Shown: in pieces, positions 59,650 to 64,000 of the stretch
How the letters are laid out: each line of letters starts with the position of its first letter
Position numbering within the stretch: position 1 is the stretch's first letter
Origin: JAOUGY01 sp963825585
GTDB lineage: Bacteria; Actinomycetota; Acidimicrobiia; Spongiisociales; ZC4RG35
Length of the DNA stretch: 64,000 nt
Assembly: GCA_963825585.1 (NCBI GenBank)
Contig: CAWGTX010000001.1
Coordinates: forward strand, 1,000,477 to 1,064,476
Direction of reading: 5' to 3'
Notes under the pieces: generated by a model
Seen by the model: the letters and a program-made list of their open reading frames with translations, nothing else
What the model was told of the DNA's origin: nothing
Databases searched by the model: none
Program-made: the position numbers and the translations under genes

Positions 59650-60835
59650 CGACGGCGCCCGATCCGGCGCCGCGATCCGATAGAGCCGCGCCGCGTTGTC
59701 GAAGAGCAGCTTGCGGCGGTTCTCGGGCTTCGCCTCGGCGAGCCCCGCGTCGATCTTCTCGCGGACGTTCCCGTAGAGGCAGACCGGATGCGGATAGTCG
59801 GTCTCGAACAGGATGTTGTCGGGCGGGATGCGGTCGAGCAGATGGGCCGGCGCGTACTCCTCGAAGAAATAACAGCCGTAGACCTGGCGCGCGAAATACT
59901 CGCGACGGCTTGAGCTGGAACTCGGGGCGCTGCTCGCCGCACCTGACCGTAGTCGAAGGTGTGGTCGCAGGCTTCGAGCAGGAAGGGGATGAATCCGATG
60001 CCACTCTCGACGGAGATGAACTTCAGGCTCGGGTAGCGCGCGAGCACGCCGGAGAAGAGCAGGTCGACGATCTGCTTGGCGTTGTCGAGGAAGAGACCGG
60101 TCGTGAACATGCCGTTGACGCCGCCGGACGCCGTAGTGCTCGATGCGCTCGGGCGTCCAGAAGGTCGTGCCCTGGAAGTTGCCGGCGCCGATGTGGAAGC
60201 TGATCGGGAGGTCGTGGGCGACGGGCGCATTCCCAGAGCGGATTCCAATGGGGGTTCGCGAGGACGGGCATGCCGTGGGACTGGGGCTCGCCGGTGAAGA
60301 GGATGCCTTTGTGGCCGAGGCGGGCGCAGCGCTCGATCTCGGCGACGGAGGCGGCGACGTCCCAGAACGGCAGCGCCGTGATCGGGATCAAGCGGCGCGA
60401 ATCGGCGCTGCACCAATCGGTGAGGAAGTCGTTGTAGGCGCGGACGCAAGCGAGCATCAGCTCGGGATCCTGGAGGCCGAGGAAGACCTGACTGCCGAAG
60501 CCGCCGACGTTCGGATAGATCGCCATCGCCCAGATCGCGAGGGCGTCCATGTAGCGGAGGCGGGCGTGGGCGTCGTGGGCGGCGAGGGGGATCTCGGCGA
60601 AGCCGCTGGGGGCGGAGGGGAAGGGCTCCTGCCAGCCGGCGGTCGCGGTATGGCCGACCGGCGTGATCGGTGAGCGATCGCCGACGACCCAGATCTCGCT
60701 CCCCGTGCGCGGATCGCGCGCGACGTGCGGCGCCTTTGCGGCGTACTTCGCGGGCAGGCGCTTCGAGAACAGATCCGGCGGCTCGGTGACGTGGCTGTCG
60801 GCATCGATGACCCAGTCGACGATCGGGGAGCTCAT
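59635..60835 (-). pseudogene. amidohydrolase (COG2159 type) with at least four frameshifts
   Basis: Starts MSSPIVDWVIDADSHVTEPPDLF (metal-binding DxDxH) after an AGGAGG site. Good sequence continues to HWNPLWE near 60,235, then moves frame near 60,235, 60,127, 59,955 and 59,905, giving in turn ISFHIGAGNFQG, FISVESGIGFIPFLLEACDHTFDY, and ILFETDYPHPVCLYGNVREK to the stop. Repaired it would be a ~400-residue TIM-barrel hydrolase/decarboxylase of the amidohydrolase 2 family, often found in aromatic or steroid degradation. Confidence 0.72.
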
Positions 60836-60841
60836 GCGCAT

Positions 60842-61106
60842 TCCTCCTGGCGCCGCGGCACGCGGTGTCGGGCGATGGGCCCCGGTGCGGAGCCGAATCG
60901 GATTGCCCTCGACGATAACGACTTCGCGGGGTTCGAAAAGCGGTCTCCGATCGGGCGGAAGGGTCGGGTCGCAGCGGACCGAGCGCGCGCGGTCTCGCGG
61001 TCGGGCCATGCTTGCCGCTAGCGTAGAGCCGCCGCGCCGGCTCGCGCGCGGAGCGCATCCACCCCGATCGGGGCAGGCCCGACCTCGCGAGCCAGGGGAG
61101 AGTCCG
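60842..61106. other. divergent promoter region
   Basis: 265 bases between the amidohydrolase and DapB-like starts. No gene seen. GC-rich with no clear operator; GGGGAGAGT near the right end is the ribosome site of the next gene. Confidence 0.4.
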
Positions 61107-62168
61107 ATGAGCTCGCGCCGTCCGCTTCGCGTCATTCAGTGGGCCACCGGCAGCATCGGTCGCTATGCGATCCGGGCGATCGCCGAGGATCCGCCGCCTC
61201 GAGCTCGCGGGCGTCTGGGTGCATCGCGAGTCGAAGGACGGCATGGATGCGGGAACGATCGCGGGCATCGACTCGCTCGGCGTGCGCGCGACGCGCGACA
61301 AGGAGGCGTTGCTGGCCGTCGATGCCGATTGCGTGCTCTACGCGCCGCTGCTCGCCGACGTCGACGAGATGTGTCGCGATCCTCGAGTCGGGAAAGAACC
61401 TCGTGACGCCGACCGGCTTCTCGTTCGTGAAGGACCCCACGCTCGGCGGCCCGGCTCGACGCCGCGTGTCGAAGGGGGACGTCTCCTTCCACGGCAGCGG
61501 CATCCATCCCGGCTTCGCCGGAGACCGACTGCCCCTCGTGCTCTCGGCACTCTGCCGGCGGATCGACAAGATCACGGTCTACGAGGTCTGCGATCTCTCG
61601 CAGGGCAGCGAAAGCCCCGAGATGGTCATGCAGCAGCTCGGCTTCGGGATGTCCGCTGAAGATGCCGGCGAAGGAGCCGCCGGCGCTGATGGGCGTCATG
61701 AGCACGGATCTTCAACGAGTCGATGGACATGGTCGCAGCGGGGCTGGGCTTCGACGCTGGACGGCTACGATCATCGCCACGAGTTCGCCGTCGCGAAGCG
61801 CGATGTCCAGGTCCACGCGGGCGTGATCAAGCGGGGCCATGTCGCGGGGCAACACTTCGAGTACACCGGCCTCGTGCGCGGCAAGCCCGTCATCCAGTTC
61901 AACACCTACTGGAAGATGTCGAAGGAGATCGAGCCGAGCTGGCCCTACGATGCGCCGATCGAGTACACGGTCGAGATCGAAGGCGATCCCTCGGTCCGCT
62001 GCTCGCTCTGCGCCGATCGAATCGGACACGACCGAGCCCGGCCTCGTCTGGACCGCCATGAACTGCGTCAACGCATTCGCCGCCGTCTGCGCCGCGCCGC
62101 CGGGCATCCGGACTTCCCTCGATCTGCCGATTCCGCGCGCGGCGGGTCGCTTCCGGCTTCCGGCCTGA
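61107..62168 (+). pseudogene. dihydrodipicolinate-reductase-like (NAD(P)H-dependent) protein with multiple frameshifts
   Basis: ATG then LRVIQWATGSIGRYAIRAIAEDP, a dinucleotide-binding Rossmann start of the DapB-like amine-dehydrogenase family. The rest is spread over three frames: LELAGVWVHRESKDGMDAG (shift near 61,195), ILESGKNLVTPTGFSFVKD (near 61,380), ALMGVMS and FNESMDMVAAGLGFD (near 61,675-61,765), then VQVHAGVIKRGHVAGQHFEYTG and finally TEPGLVWTAMNCVNAFAAV (near 62,015). About six shifts. Natural length would be ~350 residues. Activity unknown. Confidence 0.7.
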
Positions 62169-62178
62169 GGCGGACGGC

Positions 62179-62974
62179 ATGAGCCACCAGGGCCTCCTCG
62201 AAGGCAAGGTCGCGATCGTCACCGGCATCGGCCCGGGTCTCGGGCGGGAGATCGCGCTGCTCTTCGCGCGTCATGGCGCTTCGCTCGCGATCGCCGCGCG
62301 CAGCGCGGATCGGCTCGCAGAAGGTCGCGGGCGAGATCGAGGCGATCGGCAGACCGGTGCTCGCCCGGCCGACGGATCTCGCCGACCGCGCGTCGTGTCG
62401 CGCGCTCGTCGAAGCGGCGATCGAGCGATTCGGGGGCATCGACGTGCTCGTCCAGAACGGCCACTACGATGGCGACTACAAGATCGTGACCGATTCCGAT
62501 CCGCAGACCTGGCGCGACATCATGGAGGTGAACCTCTTCGGTGCATTCCATCTCGCGCAGTTCGTCGTGCCCTCGATGCAGCAGCGCGGCGATGGCCGCC
62601 TCATCTTCGTGAATAGCGGTGCGTCGACGGATCCTCCGCCGACGCTCGGCGCCTACGCCGCCTCGAAGGCAGCGCTCGCGAGTCTCGTCCGGACGCTCGC
62701 GGTCGAGCTCGGGCCGACGGGCATTCGCGCCAACGGCATCCAGCTCGGGCCGATGACGGGCGAGAACTTCCGGGGCTATGTCGAGGAGCTCGCCCGAGTC
62801 GCGGGCCGCAGCTACGAAGAAGAGCTCGCGCGCTGGAACGAGCAGTTCCCGCTCCGTGCGACGCCGACGCCGACGGAATGTGCCGGGACGGCGCTGTTTC
62901 TCGCCTCGGATCTCGCGCGTCCGATCACCGGGCAGAGCATCGCCGTCAACAATGGGCGCTGGTTCGTGAGCTGA
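62179..62974 (+). pseudogene. short-chain dehydrogenase/reductase with a frameshift
   Basis: ATG with KVAIVTGIGPGLGREIALLFARHG (TGxxxGxG cofactor loop). A one-base shift near 62,318 is followed by the rest of the enzyme: DVLVQNGHYDGDY, a Ser in FVNSGASTD, the catalytic pair YAASK, and GPTGIRANGIQLGPM. Repaired it is ~264 residues. It follows the DapB-like gene by 10 bases in the same direction. Confidence 0.8.
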
Positions 62975-63578
62975 CGCGCGCGCGGCGCCGGAGGTGGCAC
63001 AACGTCGCGTCCGGCGCCGCGGGCCTCGGCGCGAATGGCTCGCCCTAGCACCGCGCCGCATCGCTTCTCGGGAGATTCTGCAGCTTCGGACTGAACGCTG
63101 GGGCGACCTCAGGCTGCGCTCGACTTCGCGCCGAGGCCCGCGGCACCGGCCGCTCAACCGAGGCAGGACGACGCCGCGCACGTCCCCGATGGTTGGGGGT
63201 GTTTGCTCGCTTCGTCGGCCGAGGACGGCTCGGCGATCGCCAACCCCAACGAACGACGAGGGATGCCCGCTTCCCTCTGATTGCCGTCGTCGCCCGTACG
63301 GGTTGGCTCCTCGGCCCGTGCCGCGTTCGATCGCAACCAGCGCTCGTGCGAAGCCGCGACGCGCCCCCGTCCCTGCACCCAGGCGAGCGCCGGGCGGGAT
63401 GGGGTGGACGTGAAGTCAAGCGCAGCCCAAGGCCGGACCTGCTAGTCGATCGCCGAGCCGATTCGATCCGAGCAGCGACACAGGCCGTGCCAAGGGCGAG
63501 CCATTCACGTCCACCCCATCCCGCCCGGCGCGTCTTGTGATCCGAACGACGGAGCCCATCGAGGATCCCCGCCGCACG
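62975..63578. other. 604-bp non-coding region with a perfect inverted repeat
   Basis: No gene with natural composition seen. It contains the 28-bp inverted repeat annotated separately and low-complexity Arg/Pro-coding frames on all strands that look spurious. Confidence 0.45.
63387..63531. repeat. 28-bp perfect inverted repeat with 89-bp spacer
   Basis: Arms at 63,387-63,414 and 63,504-63,531 are exact reverse complements; the left arm starts GCGCCGGGCGGGATGGGGTG. No transposase frame lies between. It may be a small non-autonomous element, a REP-like dispersed repeat or an assembly hairpin artefact. Confidence 0.7.
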
Positions 63579-64000
63579 CTAGGCGCGAGCAAGAGCGAGG
63601 ACGCGCCGAGTCGCCTCCGCCGCGCGGTGGGCGACCTCGCTCGGATCCAGGCGGGCATGGCTCGCGTGGAAGACTTCGACGCCGATCGGTGCCCGCGATC
63701 CGATCGCATCGAGCGCCCGGACGACGTCCGCGATCGGGATTGCGCCCTCTCCCGGCATGCGCCGATCCTGCATGCTCTCGATCATCAGATTCGTCGCGGG
63801 CGCCGCGGGCGCGTCGTTCAGCTGGACGCTGCCGACCTTGTCGCCCGGGAGGGCCTGGAGCATGGCGAGGTCGGCGCCGCCGCGGAACCAATGCCAGGTA
63901 TCGACGAGGACCGTCGCGTTGGCTCGGCCGCAGCGGCGCACGAGATCGAGGGCGACGGCGGCGTTGGGGATGCCCGACCAGGGCAGGAACTCGACGGTGA
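63579..64000 (-). CDS. sugar phosphate isomerase/epimerase-like TIM-barrel protein (partial)
   Basis: The C-terminal 140 residues of an AP-endonuclease-2-fold protein; the 5' end lies beyond the window. Visible: VLVDTWHWFRGGADLAML (metal-site Asp and His), VGSVQLNDAPA, RRMPGEGAIPIADVV and PIGVEVFHASH (Glu and His). Family members isomerise sugars or act on inositol derivatives. It is one of the few unbroken frames in the right-hand segment. Confidence 0.75.
   Translation of the reverse strand, partial: TVEFLPWSGIPNAAVALDLVRRCGRANATVLVDTWHWFRGGADLAMLQALPGDKVGSVQLNDAPAAPATNLMIESMQDRRMPGEGAIPIADVVRALDAIGSRAPIGVEVFHASHARLDPSEVAHRAAEATRRVLALARA

Noticed and set aside
1..64000. CRISPR arrays, rRNA genes, transposases, phage structural genes and replication origins
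   Set aside because: I looked for regularly spaced repeats, conserved rRNA segments, DDE transposase motifs and phage gene runs and saw none; only the two integrase remnants remain.

Overview
The window is GC-rich DNA (roughly 65-68% GC by eye) that reads as an uncultured actinobacterium over its first ~57.5 kb. The case rests on a WhiB-family regulator with an AT-hook, an AfsR/SARP-type regulator, many GTG starts, lipoprotein solute-binding proteins, a deazaflavin-type nitroreductase relative and hairpin terminators that mostly lack U-tracts. An Acidimicrobiia-like bacterium is plausible but not proven. The last ~6.5 kb (about 57,495-64,000) looks different. Almost every gene there is broken by one-base frameshifts, codon use changes, and the boundary lies inside a gene, so it is probably a chimeric or low-accuracy contig end.

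Layout. 1-5.9 kb: glycosyltransferase plus cupin, then a potDBCA-type polyamine ABC importer. 5.9-10.8 kb: amino-acid permease and a cyclic-2,3-diphosphoglycerate-synthetase-like P-loop protein, divergent from ornithine carbamoyltransferase and carbamate kinase. 10.9-13.5 kb: PadR regulator with a clear operator, a frameshifted DinB-like gene, a SnoaL-like gene and an ASCH protein. 13.5-15.5 kb: arsenic operon (ArsR-ArsC fusion, aquaporin, second ArsC) behind an ArsR-type operator. 15.6-21.2 kb: aldehyde dehydrogenase, P450 overlapping aat, universal stress protein, GNAT. 21.4-23 kb: tRNA with CAT anticodon, a decayed tyrosine integrase and an AT-richer secreted protein. 23.5-30.1 kb: ABC exporter, TIR-domain protein, polar amino-acid ABC importer. 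30.2-35.3 kb: nicotinamidase, GABA aminotransferase, nicotinate phosphoribosyltransferase. 35.5-43.5 kb: PspC/LiaF-like envelope-stress locus with its two-component system, amidohydrolase, DUF547. 44.4-46.1 kb: WhiB7-like gene behind an upstream ORF and a terminator, then a sigma-70 family factor. 46.4-50.6 kb: tRNA-Val, decayed integrase, frameshifted SARP-cyclase-ATPase regulator. 50.8-57.5 kb: two quinone-reductase-like dehydrogenases, two alpha/beta hydrolases, DUF4386, glyoxalase and a truncated gene. 57.5-64 kb: P450, SRPBCC, amidohydrolase, DapB-like and SDR genes, all frameshifted, then a partial TIM-barrel gene.

Genes that may work together: PotDBCA uptake, a gamma-aminobutyraldehyde-type dehydrogenase, GABA aminotransferase and GNAT fit polyamine-to-succinate catabolism scattered over 30 kb. 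Permease, OTC and carbamate kinase fit citrulline/ornithine use with ATP gain. PncA and PncB form NAD salvage. The arsenic operon would reduce arsenate and release arsenite through an aquaporin. The WhiB7-like gene has the layout of attenuation-controlled antibiotic-response regulators. All functions are inferred from the sequence and family knowledge; no searches were run.
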